From: Paenibacillus sp. YYML68
GTDB taxonomy: Bacteria; Bacillota; Bacilli; Paenibacillales; NBRC-103111
Direction: 5' to 3'
DNA length: 64,000 nucleotides
NCBI RefSeq assembly: GCF_027923405.1
Contig: NZ_BQYI01000001.1
Coordinates: 4,282,501 to 4,346,500 of the forward strand
Shown: piece by piece, positions 8,152 through 16,809 of the stretch
Numbering within the stretch: position 1 is the first letter of the stretch
How the letters are laid out: every line of letters begins with the position of its first letter
Notes under the pieces: model-generated
Seen by the model: only the letters and a program-made list of their open reading frames with translations
Databases searched by the model: none
Told to the model about the DNA's origin: nothing
Made by a program: the position numbers and the translations under genes

Positions 8152-8704
8152 GAGAGCCCCCCTTCAGCCATTGGTCCTTCAGCATCGATTTCCCGCGATA
8201 TAATCTCGTTTCAATCGTCTTTAACGGCAGCCCGGTTACATCGGATATTTCTTGATAAGACAGCTGCTTATAATGATACAAGTACAGGACGAGCCTATAT
8301 TTGTCCGGCATGCCGGCTAGGAGCCGCTGCACCGATTCCCGTTCCTCCTGCTGAACGGCCTTCGCCTCCGGTTCCTCCCTGCGGTCACCGAACCATCCCT
8401 TCACCTTATCCAGTACAGCCTCGTACGGCTTACGCTTCTGCGAGCGGCGGTAATCGGTCACCAGGTTGACCGTGAGCCGGTACAGCCACGTCTTCAGCAG
8501 CGAGTCTCCACGGAATCGAGCCAGTGACCGAAACAGCTTGATGAACACTTCCTGCGTTAAATCCTCAGCAGTTTCCCGATGTTCGACCATACGGTATACG
8601 AGCGTATAGATGTAATCCTGATAGCGTTGAATCAGAATACGGTACGCCTGCTCATCACCCTCTTGAATGAGTTCGACGAGCTGCTCATCCGTCATGCCCT
8701 CCAT
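8102..8704 (-). CDS. ECF-family RNA polymerase sigma factor (SigW-like)
   Basis: The 200-residue protein has both ECF regions: sigma-2 with DYIYTLVYRMV and EDLTQEVFIKLFRSL (about residues 30-85), and sigma-4 with YRLVLYLYHYKQLSYQEIS and LPLKTIETRLYRGK (about 130-180). It should direct RNA polymerase to an envelope-stress regulon and is held by the overlapping anti-sigma factor. The ATG at 8704 lies 7 bases after AAGGCGG; a TTG at 8728 is less likely. An IS4-family element begins only 84 bp upstream, so the native promoter region may be truncated. Confidence 0.9.
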   Translation of the reverse strand: MEGMTDEQLVELIQEGDEQAYRILIQRYQDYIYTLVYRMVEHRETAEDLTQEVFIKLFRSLARFRGDSLLKTWLYRLTVNLVTDYRRSQKRKPYEAVLDKVKGWFGDRREEPEAKAVQQEERESVQRLLAGMPDKYRLVLYLYHYKQLSYQEISDVTGLPLKTIETRLYRGKSMLKDQWLKGGSHDTHASERSRAAALYE

Positions 8705-8778
8705 CGGTTCACCGCCTTCCCAATTCAATGCTTAACAATGACTTAGACGACGAAGCAAGAGTTATCCCTTCATGATTC

Positions 8779-8787
8779 ATTTTTTAT
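8779..8787. repeat. left target-site duplication of the IS4 element
   Basis: ATTTTTTAT here is repeated exactly at 10263-10271 on the other side of the element. The pre-insertion site would have been part of an AT-rich dyad (TTTTTTAT-GTG-ATAAAAAA). Confidence 0.85.
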
Positions 8788-10262
8788 CAGTAGCGTTGCA
8801 TAAATCATGACATCTAAAATGGTGGAATATTCAGAAATTAGTTTTCAAATTCCAAGGGCCAAAAACTTACGGGGTACCCCTGAAACAGGCAGTTGCTGTC
8901 CATTTTGTAATATTCATCCTTTTCAAGTTGATGATTGGTTTTTTTCGACTTAGGCGACTTACTGGTCTTTCTGTTTCTTCTGTCGCCCTCTCGAAGTTCG
9001 ACTTGGTTTTCGCTCTACTGCTGCGACCATCCTCAGCCACGGTTGCCACATGAGTTCTTTCAAAGCCTCAATGAGTTCCGTTAACGTTCGACTCGTTCCC
9101 AGTTCTACCTTCATAAGCAGCAGCAAGCAGTATGCAATTAAACAGATCCAAATCTGATTCATCACTGCGTTCTCGCTGTCACCGTAAAAACAGGTTAGCT
9201 TCAGGTTCTGCTTGACCCACCGGAAGAACATCTCGATCTGCCAGCGGCTACGATACAGGTCACCAAGCTCTTCTGCCGTCAGGTCGAACCGATTCGTAAT
9301 GATACGGACCTCATTACCGCGACCGTCTGTGGTGACGATCATACGAAGGGGGTGCTGCATGCGCTTGTGAGCTTTGCCTAGCACGACTTTGACATCGCGG
9401 ATGATGTCTGAATCTGTGTTCACCGAAAGTTCTTCCACTTCTTCGACAACAGCATTGTCCTTTAATCGTGATACGAATCGAATGCCACGCTCGCAGTAAC
9501 TGTCGTATTTGCCGTAGTCCAGATACCCGCGGTCCATCAGATACGTGACGTCCGACTCATCGATCAGGACGTCCATTTGGCTGCGGTCTGCGGGCCTTGC
9601 AGGCGTAACCACTGCCTTATCCGGATAAACATGGTCGGGGTCAGCAAATGCCACTCGCAGGTGCAGTTTCACGCCTGCTTTCGTTTTTCGGAAAGTCGCC
9701 CATTTATACCGCTGTAGGCAAACGCTGATCGTAGAAGAGTCTATAATCTTGACCGTTCCGATGCGCCCTGATACCGGCCTAGCATCTCGATGCAACTGTG
9801 TAATGAGATTACAAAGGATGGCTTGAAGTACTTCTGGGTCCAGTTGATTATTTTTACGGGACAACTGGGATGCGCTGATCGAAGCAATGCCGAGTTGCTT
9901 TTGAAATTCCTCGTCGTGCTCCAGCTTTCGCATGATGGAACGAAGACCCTTTCGCTTCTCTAACTGTGCTTCGATGAAGATGTACAGAAAGACTAAGGTG
10001 TCGAGCTTTTTCACATAACGGTCGAGCGTAGTCGTGCTTTGCCAATTCGGGATGATGTTTGGATTTATTGGTGCAACCCATTTACCAAATGCAGAAAATA
10101 GTGTATCCTTGTCCATGCGTATCTCCTAAGTTAGGGATTTGGACAGGGCTACCTGTTACCCTAATTTTAGGAGTTTTTTGTTGCAGAGGACGACCTATTT
10201 ATTACAATAATAGCACAATTTGTCCAAGCTGTTCGCGTGTTAGTTTTTATGCAACGCTACTG
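8788..10262 (-). mobile_element. complete IS4-family insertion sequence
   Basis: The 1475-bp element is bounded by 17-bp perfect inverted repeats CAGTAGCGTTGCATAAA (8788-8804 and the complement at 10246-10262). It is flanked by a 9-bp duplication ATTTTTTAT and carries one intact transposase. It lies between the mgtC stop and the ECF sigma gene. Perfect ends and duplication suggest a fairly recent, possibly active copy. Confidence 0.9.
8959..10116 (-). CDS. IS4-family transposase
   Basis: The 385-residue DDE transposase shows the IS4 signature YRSRWQIEMFFRWVKQNLK (the YREK motif with catalytic Glu). Upstream aspartates lie in VKIIDSSTIS and TYLMDRGYLD. An N-terminal DUF4372-like region is present. 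The frame is open from end to end and is centred inside the inverted repeats. The ATG is preceded by GGAG-type sequence. The C-terminus is basic (RTSRGRQKKQK). Confidence 0.93.
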   Translation of the reverse strand: MDKDTLFSAFGKWVAPINPNIIPNWQSTTTLDRYVKKLDTLVFLYIFIEAQLEKRKGLRSIMRKLEHDEEFQKQLGIASISASQLSRKNNQLDPEVLQAILCNLITQLHRDARPVSGRIGTVKIIDSSTISVCLQRYKWATFRKTKAGVKLHLRVAFADPDHVYPDKAVVTPARPADRSQMDVLIDESDVTYLMDRGYLDYGKYDSYCERGIRFVSRLKDNAVVEEVEELSVNTDSDIIRDVKVVLGKAHKRMQHPLRMIVTTDGRGNEVRIITNRFDLTAEELGDLYRSRWQIEMFFRWVKQNLKLTCFYGDSENAVMNQIWICLIAYCLLLLMKVELGTSRTLTELIEALKELMWQPWLRMVAAVERKPSRTSRGRQKKQKDQ

Positions 10263-10271
10263 ATTTTTTAT
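10263..10271. repeat. right target-site duplication of the IS4 element
   Basis: ATTTTTTAT, identical to 8779-8787, immediately follows the right inverted repeat. Confidence 0.85.
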
Positions 10272-10284
10272 GTGATAAAAAAAG

Positions 10285-10977
10285 CTACTCCATACTAATC
10301 GACCGAACCCCTTCAATGTTGAGTAATTGTTCGATCGCCGCAGCAACCTTCATTTCCTTGGATAGCCGCAGCGTTAGCGTAATACGCAGGCTGGCTTCGG
10401 ACTTACCCTCCAGCTCCTCCACCGACCACTTCTGAATGTCGCAGCCTTGATCGTGTAGCACATGCGTCACACGCCCGACCAAACTTGGCACATCTGCTGT
10501 TTCCATAATCAGCTTACGAGAACGCTTGTTCGACATCAGTCGCTTCTCAACGGTGTGGAACACGAATAGGCTCATCAGCGCGAAGAAGCAAGCCAGCACG
10601 GCAGCATAGTAGAAGCCCGCTCCGATCGCAAGGCCGATGGCCGCTACGACCCAGAGCGAGGCTGCCGTCGTTAGGCCGGTAATCGTCTTGCCTGTGAACA
10701 GAATCGTCCCCGCTCCAAGAAAGCCAATTCCGCTAATGACCTGCGCAGCTAATCGGGCCGGATCCATACGAACATTGGGCAGCTCGGCAAAATCTGCAAA
10801 GCCATAGATGGACAGCAGCATGATCAGCGTTGCGCCGAGACAGACGAGCATATGTGTACGCAAGCCCGCCGCTCTGCTGCTATACTCCCGCTCGAAGCCA
10901 ATCACGCCTCCGAGCAGAAGTGCCAGAGACAGGCGGAGCGTAATATGGTACGAATCAATAAACCACGGATCATTCAT
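10285..10977 (-). CDS. mgtC: MgtC/SapB family membrane protein
   Basis: The 230-residue protein has four to five membrane segments. It shows the MgtC signature GGVIGFEREYSSRAAGLRTH followed by VISGIGFLGAGTIL and ITGLTTAASLWVVAAIGLAIG, and a C-terminal ACT-like cytoplasmic domain (about residues 145-230). Family members are linked to growth in low magnesium and to control of the ATP synthase. The ATG at 10977 lies 8 bases after AAGGAGG. The gene ends 14 bp before the IS4 duplication, so the IS may have removed or replaced its terminator. Confidence 0.9.
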   Translation of the reverse strand: MNDPWFIDSYHITLRLSLALLLGGVIGFEREYSSRAAGLRTHMLVCLGATLIMLLSIYGFADFAELPNVRMDPARLAAQVISGIGFLGAGTILFTGKTITGLTTAASLWVVAAIGLAIGAGFYYAAVLACFFALMSLFVFHTVEKRLMSNKRSRKLIMETADVPSLVGRVTHVLHDQGCDIQKWSVEELEGKSEASLRITLTLRLSKEMKVAAAIEQLLNIEGVRSISME

Positions 10978-11071
10978 GGGGTGTCCCTCCTTCGTGCCGC
11001 CTAGCCTTCGATGCAGGAGCATTTGAGCTATATTGTAGCATGCTCAGGGCTGTCTGCTCCCGATTATCGCC

Positions 11072-11113
11072 GAAAAAAAACGAAAAATCCTTGCAGATGC
11101 TCACAAGGATTTC
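11072..11113 (-). terminator. terminator overlapping the end of the GNAT gene
   Basis: The stem AAATCCTTG / CAAGGATTT begins inside the last codons of the acetyltransferase gene and is followed leftward by T-rich sequence ending in eight Ts. Confidence 0.8.
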
Positions 11114-11556
11114 GTAAATCGCGTCAGAAAGATGCCTGGAGCCAGCTCCTGCTGCTCGACAGGCTCGAAGCCATGCTTCCGATACAAGCTGACCGCAGGC
11201 TCGTTGTAAGCTCCGGTGGACACAGATAACGTATCTCCGCTGCTCAGCATCGATCCGATCGTCTCGAGCAGTCGGCTCGCAATCCCTTGTCGGAAGAAAT
11301 CGGGATGTACCATCATGCGTGTAATCGTACACGCTCTCCCGCTCAGCCTGTAGGCGATTGCCCCCACGAGACGCTCATCGTCCCAGTAGCCAAGGAATGC
11401 TTCGCCTGATTGCTGCAGCGTCAGCGGCGAATCGAGCAAGGGCGGTGGCTCCGTATACCGCATACGTTCAACCTCGATCCGGTACGCCAGCTGCTGCAGC
11501 TCGAGCAGCGGTAGCGTCTTATGTATATCATACAGATCTATTCGCTCAATGCTCAT
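11101..11556 (-). CDS. GNAT-family N-acetyltransferase
   Basis: The 151-residue protein has a typical GNAT fold. The acetyl-CoA binding motif A is MMVHPDFFRQGIASRLLE (about residues 80-98), and a C-terminal YRKHGFEP motif is present. It transfers an acetyl group from acetyl-CoA to an unidentified amine substrate. The ATG has only a weak ribosome site. The terminator stem overlaps its stop codon, so it is probably monocistronic. Confidence 0.85.
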   Translation of the reverse strand: MSIERIDLYDIHKTLPLLELQQLAYRIEVERMRYTEPPPLLDSPLTLQQSGEAFLGYWDDERLVGAIAYRLSGRACTITRMMVHPDFFRQGIASRLLETIGSMLSSGDTLSVSTGAYNEPAVSLYRKHGFEPVEQQELAPGIFLTRFTKSL

Positions 11557-11586
11557 ACGACTACCACTGCCTCCTGTATCGGCAAA

Positions 11587-11627
11587 ACGCCGCTATAGCA
11601 CCTAGGTAAGGCGCGTTATAGCGGCGT
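11587..11627 (-). terminator. hairpin downstream of gatB
   Basis: A perfect 11-bp stem ACGCCGCTATA / TATAGCGGCGT spans a 19-base loop and is followed leftward by only four Ts. It is the likely end of the gatCAB transcript. Confidence 0.6.
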
Positions 11628-11657
11628 ACTGCTTCATGCTATTCATATTCAATCAGG

Positions 11658-13103
11658 TTAACGATTAAGACGCTCAAGGATCAGCTTATTGACAAGACCC
11701 GGATTCGCCTTCCCTTTCGTTTCCTTCATAATTTGTCCGACAAGGAAGCCGACCGCCTTATCCTTACCGGCCTTGAAGTCGGCCACGGACTGCGGATTCG
11801 CTTCGACGATCTTATCGACGACAGCAGCGATCGCGCCTTCGTCGCTGATCTGAACGAGCCCCTGCTCCTCGACAATCGTTTGCGGCGCCTTGCCCGTCTC
11901 CAGCATCGACTTGAATACGGTCTTCGCAATCTTCGTGCTGATCGTGCCCTTCTCGATCAAGCCGATCATTTCGCCGAGGCCCTGTCCCGTTACCTTCACG
12001 TCGCTAAGCTCTAGGTTACCCGCGTTCAAGTAGCCGAGCAGATCGCCCATAATCCAGTTGGCAACCGCCTTGGCGTCGCTCGTGTACTTCAAGCTCTCCT
12101 CGAAGAAATCCGCGAGCTTCATCGAAGCGGTAATGACCTCCGCGTCATAGCTCGGCAAGCCGAATTGCTCGACGTAACGCGTCTTGCGCGCATCCGGAAG
12201 CTCCGGAATCGTCGCGCGGACGCGCTCCTTCCACTCCTCGTCGATCAGAGCGGATACGAGATCCGGGTCTGGGAAGTAGCGGTAGTCATGCGCCTGCTCC
12301 TTGCTGCGCATCGACAGCGTCTTCCCTTGCGACTCGTCCCAGCGGCGCGTCTCCTGAACGACCTTGCCGTCGCTGTCGAGTACGTCAGCCTGACGCCACT
12401 CCTCATACTCAAGTCCGCGCTGTACGCCGCGGAACGAGTTCATGTTCTTCAGCTCGGCCTTCGTGCCGAACTGCTCTTGTCCGTACGGACGCAGAGAGAT
12501 GTTGGCGTCGCAGCGCAGCGAGCCCTCCTCCATCTTCACGTCCGATACGTCGCAATATTGCATGATCGCCCGCAGCTTCTCGAGGTACGCTCTTGCTTCC
12601 TCGGGAGAACGCAGGTCCGGCTCGGACACGATCTCGATTAACGGTGTACCGACACGGTTGAAATCAACGAGCGACGCGATGCCGCCATCGACGTGCGTTA
12701 GCTTCCCTGCATCCTCCTCGAGGTGGACACGGGTAATGCCGATCCGCTTCGTCTGCCCACCGACCTCAATCTCGATCCAGCCATGCTCGCCGACTGGCTT
12801 GTCATACTGCGAGATCTGATAAGCCTTCGGCGAATCGGGATAGAAATAATTTTTACGGTCGAACTTCGTCTCAGACGCGACCTGGCAATTCAGCGCCATC
12901 GACGCCTTCATCGCATATTCCAGCGCTTGCTTGTTCAATACAGGCAGCACGCCGGGATGACCGAGACAGATCGGACATGTATGGGTATTGGCCGGGGCAC
13001 CGAAGGACGTGGAGCAGCCGCAAAAAATTTTGGACTTCGTATGAAGCTCTACGTGAACCTCTAGCCCGATGACCGTTTCGTATTTACTGGAAGTCGTTGT
13101 CAA
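11658..13103 (-). CDS. gatB: aspartyl/glutamyl-tRNA amidotransferase subunit B
   Basis: GatB binds misacylated Glu-tRNAGln or Asp-tRNAAsn and activates the side chain with ATP for amidation. The 481-residue protein has the family opening [12 protein letters not shown], zinc-site cysteines [17 protein letters not shown], the YRYFPDPDL motif and a C-terminal YqeY-like tRNA-binding helical domain. The TTG start follows AAAGGAG. It is the last gene of gatC-gatA-gatB. Confidence 0.97.
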   Translation of the reverse strand: MTTTSSKYETVIGLEVHVELHTKSKIFCGCSTSFGAPANTHTCPICLGHPGVLPVLNKQALEYAMKASMALNCQVASETKFDRKNYFYPDSPKAYQISQYDKPVGEHGWIEIEVGGQTKRIGITRVHLEEDAGKLTHVDGGIASLVDFNRVGTPLIEIVSEPDLRSPEEARAYLEKLRAIMQYCDVSDVKMEEGSLRCDANISLRPYGQEQFGTKAELKNMNSFRGVQRGLEYEEWRQADVLDSDGKVVQETRRWDESQGKTLSMRSKEQAHDYRYFPDPDLVSALIDEEWKERVRATIPELPDARKTRYVEQFGLPSYDAEVITASMKLADFFEESLKYTSDAKAVANWIMGDLLGYLNAGNLELSDVKVTGQGLGEMIGLIEKGTISTKIAKTVFKSMLETGKAPQTIVEEQGLVQISDEGAIAAVVDKIVEANPQSVADFKAGKDKAVGFLVGQIMKETKGKANPGLVNKLILERLNR

Positions 13104-13121
13104 GTGATCTCACTCCTTTCC

Positions 13122-14579
13122 TTACAGCTGCGGACGCTGCTTATGGAATTCCGTATGCTGCTCGTAGGCATGTGCTACGCGAAGCACGGTCGATTCGTCC
13201 AGCGCCTTGCCGATAATTTGCAGACCGACCGGCATGCCGTCCGCGAAGCCGCAAGGCACGCTGATTGCCGGAACACCTGCCAGGTTGACCGGAATGGTCA
13301 ATATGTCGTTCAAATACATCGTCAACGGGTTGCTGACCTGCGAGCCGATGCGGAATGCTGTTGTCGGGGCCGTCGGTCCGATGACGACATCATATTTGTC
13401 AAATACATTCTCAAAATCTTGCTTGATCAGCGTACGCACCTTCTGCGCCTTCAAATAATAAGCGTCATAGTAGCCGGAGCTAAGCGCGTACGTGCCAAGC
13501 ATAATGCGGCGCTTCACCTCGTCGCCAAAGCCGTTGCTGCGCGACTGCACGTACAGATCGAGCAGGTTCTTCGGGTTGTCCGCGCGGACACCGTAACGAA
13601 CGCCGTCGAAGCGAGCGAGGTTCGAGGATGCCTCGGACGACGCGAGCAAGTAGTAGGTGGCAACCGCGTATTCGGAATGCGGCAACGACACCTCTTCGAC
13701 GATGGCACCAAGTCCTTCGAGCACCTTCAGCGCCGTCTGGATCGCATCCTTCACCTTCGGGTCGATGCCTTGTCCCATATATTCCTTCGGAACGGCAATG
13801 CGAAGTCCCTTCACGTCGCCTGTCAGCGCGCTGATGTAGTCCGGCACGTCCACTTGCAGCGAGGTCGAATCGAGCGGATCGTGTCCTGCGATCGCCTGCA
13901 GTAGATAGGCACTGTCCTCGACGTTCTTCGTCAGCGGCCCGATCTGGTCGAGCGACGAAGCGAAGGCGACAAGGCCGAAGCGCGACACAAGACCGTACGT
14001 CGGCTTCAGACCGACGATGCCGCAGTACGAGGCCGGCTGGCGAATCGAGCCGCCGGTATCGGAGCCGAGCGAGAAGAACACCTCGCCAGCCGCTACCGCT
14101 GCAGCGGAGCCGCCGCTCGAGCCGCCCGGCACGTGCTCCAGATTCCACGGGTTGTAGGTTGGGTGGAAGCTGGAATTTTCGTTGGAGCCGCCCATCGCGA
14201 ATTCGTCCATGTTCAGCTTGCCAATCGTAACCGTATCGGAGGCGTCGAGCTTCTTCATTACGGTAGCGTCATAGACTGGGTTGTAGTTGCTGAGGAACTG
14301 GCTCGCACATGTCGTCGTCAAGCCCTCGGTAACGATATTATCCTTAATGCCGATCGGCAAGCCAAAAAGAAGCCCGCGCGCATCCGCGGACCCAAGACGT
14401 TCATCGAGCGACTTCGCTCGAGCGGCCGCTCTCTCTTCATCCAGCTTCAGGAAAGCCTGCACCTTCCCATCGACCTCGGCGATTCGTCGGAACGATTCGT
14501 TCACGAGATCCGTTACCGTTAATTCCTTGGCATGCAGCTTGCTATGTACGTCCTGCAATCGTAAATTCAATAATGACAA
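13122..14579 (-). CDS. gatA: glutamyl-tRNA amidotransferase subunit A
   Basis: GatA is the glutaminase/amidase subunit that supplies ammonia to GatB. The 485-residue protein has the amidase-signature catalytic triad: Lys in GIKDNI, Ser in [14 protein letters not shown] and the nucleophile Ser in [16 protein letters not shown] start lies about 8 bases after GGGAGG. It sits 18 bp upstream of gatB and 41 bp downstream of gatC in one operon. Confidence 0.97.
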   Translation of the reverse strand: MSLLNLRLQDVHSKLHAKELTVTDLVNESFRRIAEVDGKVQAFLKLDEERAAARAKSLDERLGSADARGLLFGLPIGIKDNIVTEGLTTTCASQFLSNYNPVYDATVMKKLDASDTVTIGKLNMDEFAMGGSNENSSFHPTYNPWNLEHVPGGSSGGSAAAVAAGEVFFSLGSDTGGSIRQPASYCGIVGLKPTYGLVSRFGLVAFASSLDQIGPLTKNVEDSAYLLQAIAGHDPLDSTSLQVDVPDYISALTGDVKGLRIAVPKEYMGQGIDPKVKDAIQTALKVLEGLGAIVEEVSLPHSEYAVATYYLLASSEASSNLARFDGVRYGVRADNPKNLLDLYVQSRSNGFGDEVKRRIMLGTYALSSGYYDAYYLKAQKVRTLIKQDFENVFDKYDVVIGPTAPTTAFRIGSQVSNPLTMYLNDILTIPVNLAGVPAISVPCGFADGMPVGLQIIGKALDESTVLRVAHAYEQHTEFHKQRPQL

Positions 14580-14620
14580 GCGAGCGTCCTCCCTTCAATG
14601 TACGGTTAAGTTCAATCCGG

Positions 14621-14908
14621 TTATTCCAGTACTGCCGGCACCTTAATCTGTCCGTCCTCTTCATCAGGCGCATTCAGCATGACCTTCTCGATCGGCAGCG
14701 ACGGTCTGACCGTATCCTCGCGCATCACATTCACGAGCGGAATTGCATGGCTCGTCGGCTGCACGTCATCCGTATTCAGCTCGTTCAGCTTCTCTGCATA
14801 TTTCAAAATCGCATTCAGCTGCTCCGCGAACTTCTCCTTATCATGCTCACTCAGCTCAAGGCGAGCCAGTGCGGCTACATGCTCAACATCCTTGATCGTT
14901 ATGCTCAT
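14621..14908 (-). CDS. gatC: glutamyl-tRNA amidotransferase subunit C
   Basis: GatC is a small subunit that wraps around and stabilises GatA. The 95-residue protein shows the family N-terminal helix (VEHVAALARLELSE) and the conserved ending FLNAPDEEDG-type stretch (here VMLNAPDEEDGQIKVPAVLE). The ATG at 14908 lies 6 bases after GAGGTG; an upstream in-frame start at 14917 has no ribosome site. First gene of gatCAB. Confidence 0.96.
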   Translation of the reverse strand: MSITIKDVEHVAALARLELSEHDKEKFAEQLNAILKYAEKLNELNTDDVQPTSHAIPLVNVMREDTVRPSLPIEKVMLNAPDEEDGQIKVPAVLE

Positions 14909-15051
14909 TCTCAACACCTCGCTTCTTGGACAATCATTCCTATTATTATAGCTCAGTTAACAATTGAACTCAATTGCGGAGGCACTCTGGAACAGAAGCT
15001 GTTATAATCAAACTTGTGTATACAGAATACAGGTGAAAGGGTTGAATACGA

Positions 15052-16131
15052 ATGAATTGCCCCCAATGTCAATACACAGCACCGATTCAGGATCAGGGAC
15101 ATGTGACGATTCAATCGTTTAAGCCCGACGTCCTCAAGGCGGCAGCCGGCATGGAGCCTTTTGCTCGACCTGCTGCTGTATATAACGAGCAGGAAGGCAA
15201 GCTCACGCTTCCCTACAGCTCGAAGGAGGAGCTCCTGCATTCACTGGATACGCTACGAACAGCAATTGCTGTTCCCGATCAAGAACAGCTGCAGCTGCAC
15301 ATCCGCAAGAGCGAATACGTGCCGGAAGATGAGCGAGTTGGCTCGATACCGCTTCCACTGTTTTTTGCGCGCATGCAGCATTACGATATCGTCAAGATTA
15401 TTACGGATGGGCAATTCACGAGCTACATGCAGCCGATCGTTCATGTGCCATCCCAGAAGCTGTATGGCTATGAGTTTTTGCTTCGCGCGGCGTCAGGCGG
15501 TCCACAGTTCAAGCCGTATGAGCTGTTCAAGGTGGCAGGCGAGACTGGTCTGCATTCGTTCCTTGACCGTTCAGCCCGCATATCGGCCATCCAGACAAGT
15601 GCAATGCACGTGCGCCGGGGCTTAAAGCGTTTTATTAACTTTTTGCCATCATCTATCTATAATCCGAATTACTGCTTAAGCCATACGTTCGCCGCCATTA
15701 ACCGCTTCTCCCTCGATCCGAACGACTTCATCTTCGAGGTCGTGGAGACGGAGCAAATCGACAGCATCGAGCACCTGCAGCAAATATTCAACGTATATCG
15801 CAGCAATGGCGTCCGAGTGGCGCTCGATGATGTAGGCGCGGGCTATGCGACGCTAGACGTGCTCTCGTCCCTGCAGCCGGATTATGTCAAGATTGACCGC
15901 GGGCTTATCGACCATTGCGATGAAAGCAAGGAGAAGCAGGAGAGCATTCGCGACATTATGGCTCGCGCCCGGTCGTTCGGAGCGCTCGTGCTTGCCGAAG
16001 GGCTGGAGCGCCCAGCGGAGTGGGAATATTGCAGACAGGCAGGCGTCGACCTCGCACAAGGGTACCTGCTCGGCAAGCCTGCGCCGCTCCCACTGGAAGG
16101 TCAAGCGTGGGTGCGACCATTTTTATCATAA
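15052..16131 (+). CDS. EAL-domain cyclic-di-GMP phosphodiesterase
   Basis: The 359-residue protein has a short N-terminal region with one CPQC pair and a linker, then an EAL domain from about residue 115. Residues needed for c-di-GMP hydrolysis appear present: Glu in YEFLLR, Asn in INFLPSS, Glu in VVETE, paired Asp in LDDVGAG, Lys in VKIDR, Glu in LAEGLE and Gln in QGYLLGKP. No GGDEF or sensor domain is visible. It is divergent from gatCAB; a TATAAT box lies at 15003-15008. It probably lowers c-di-GMP in the cytoplasm; activity is inferred. Confidence 0.88.
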   Translation: MNCPQCQYTAPIQDQGHVTIQSFKPDVLKAAAGMEPFARPAAVYNEQEGKLTLPYSSKEELLHSLDTLRTAIAVPDQEQLQLHIRKSEYVPEDERVGSIPLPLFFARMQHYDIVKIITDGQFTSYMQPIVHVPSQKLYGYEFLLRAASGGPQFKPYELFKVAGETGLHSFLDRSARISAIQTSAMHVRRGLKRFINFLPSSIYNPNYCLSHTFAAINRFSLDPNDFIFEVVETEQIDSIEHLQQIFNVYRSNGVRVALDDVGAGYATLDVLSSLQPDYVKIDRGLIDHCDESKEKQESIRDIMARARSFGALVLAEGLERPAEWEYCRQAGVDLAQGYLLGKPAPLPLEGQAWVRPFLS

Positions 16132-16157
16132 GCAACCGTGAATCGTAGTGAAAAAAT

Positions 16158-16219
16158 AAGCACCTCACCTCTGCAAGGGCGGATCCACTATGGGACACAC
16201 CGATTCAGAGTGAGGTGCT
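16158..16219. terminator. long hairpin between convergent genes
   Basis: AGCACCTCAC (16159-16168) pairs with GTGAGGTGCT (16210-16219), with the stem extended by TCTG/CAGA after a bulge. Leftward it is followed by TTATTTTTTC, so it terminates the gene at 16255 and may also block the EAL transcript. Confidence 0.75.
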
Positions 16220-16254
16220 ATTCACATGACGACGATCGTTCCAAGCCGTAACCG

Positions 16255-16632
16255 TTAGATCCAAGCCTTCAGACGAATCTGCCGCAAAAATTCTTGCTGG
16301 GACTGCAGCTCATGCGGGCTCGCTTCCGGCTCTTCGTAAGCTTCACCGTTCATTAATCGCTTGAACAGCTGCTCGTTCTTCGTAGACAGCGCGAAGTCAA
16401 TCAGCGCCTCGCGTTCAATCCGCTCAGCCTCCTGCATCAGCAGCGTTTCCTCCAGCTCAATATCGGCACCGGGCACGAAATGGTGCTTGTTCGTCTTCGG
16501 CACGCGAACGACGTAATCAAAAACGTTATCTGCATTGCGATCGTACGCAATAATATATCCGTATTCACCGACAGGCAAGTTTTGCTCGAAGCTGTCACCG
16601 ATAATAATTACCTTCTCACCTAAGCGCAGCAA
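16255..16632 (-). CDS. small hypothetical protein, SH3-like plus IDEAL-like
   Basis: The 125-residue protein is not assigned to a named gene. The N-terminal half (GEKVIIIGDSFEQNLPVGEYGYIIAY) looks like a small beta barrel. The C-terminal half is helical and includes ALIDFALSTKNEQLFKRLM, which resembles the IDEAL motif of Bacillales adaptor proteins. The TTG at 16632 has AAGGGGG in front; an in-frame TTG at 16653 is possible. It lies alone between the EAL gene and the M24 peptidase. A regulatory or adaptor role is only a guess. Confidence 0.65.
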   Translation of the reverse strand: MLRLGEKVIIIGDSFEQNLPVGEYGYIIAYDRNADNVFDYVVRVPKTNKHHFVPGADIELEETLLMQEAERIEREALIDFALSTKNEQLFKRLMNGEAYEEPEASPHELQSQQEFLRQIRLKAWI

Positions 16633-16809
16633 GGCCGTTCCCCCTTCACTCAACCGGTGTCTTCCCCTCTAGAGCCACGACATGTACATGAATTCGGCAA
16701 AAAACGGGCATGCACCATAATACAAATGTTTAATTCTATTAATCATATCATCTTTTTTTCGTAGAGGCAATTGAGAGAAAGAGAGTGGCAGCGGCCCAAG
16801 CAATCCAGC

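Noticed and set aside
13104-13904. 266-codon plus-strand frame antisense to gatA
   Set aside because: It lies opposite a clear amidase and its translation is Arg/His-rich without motifs.
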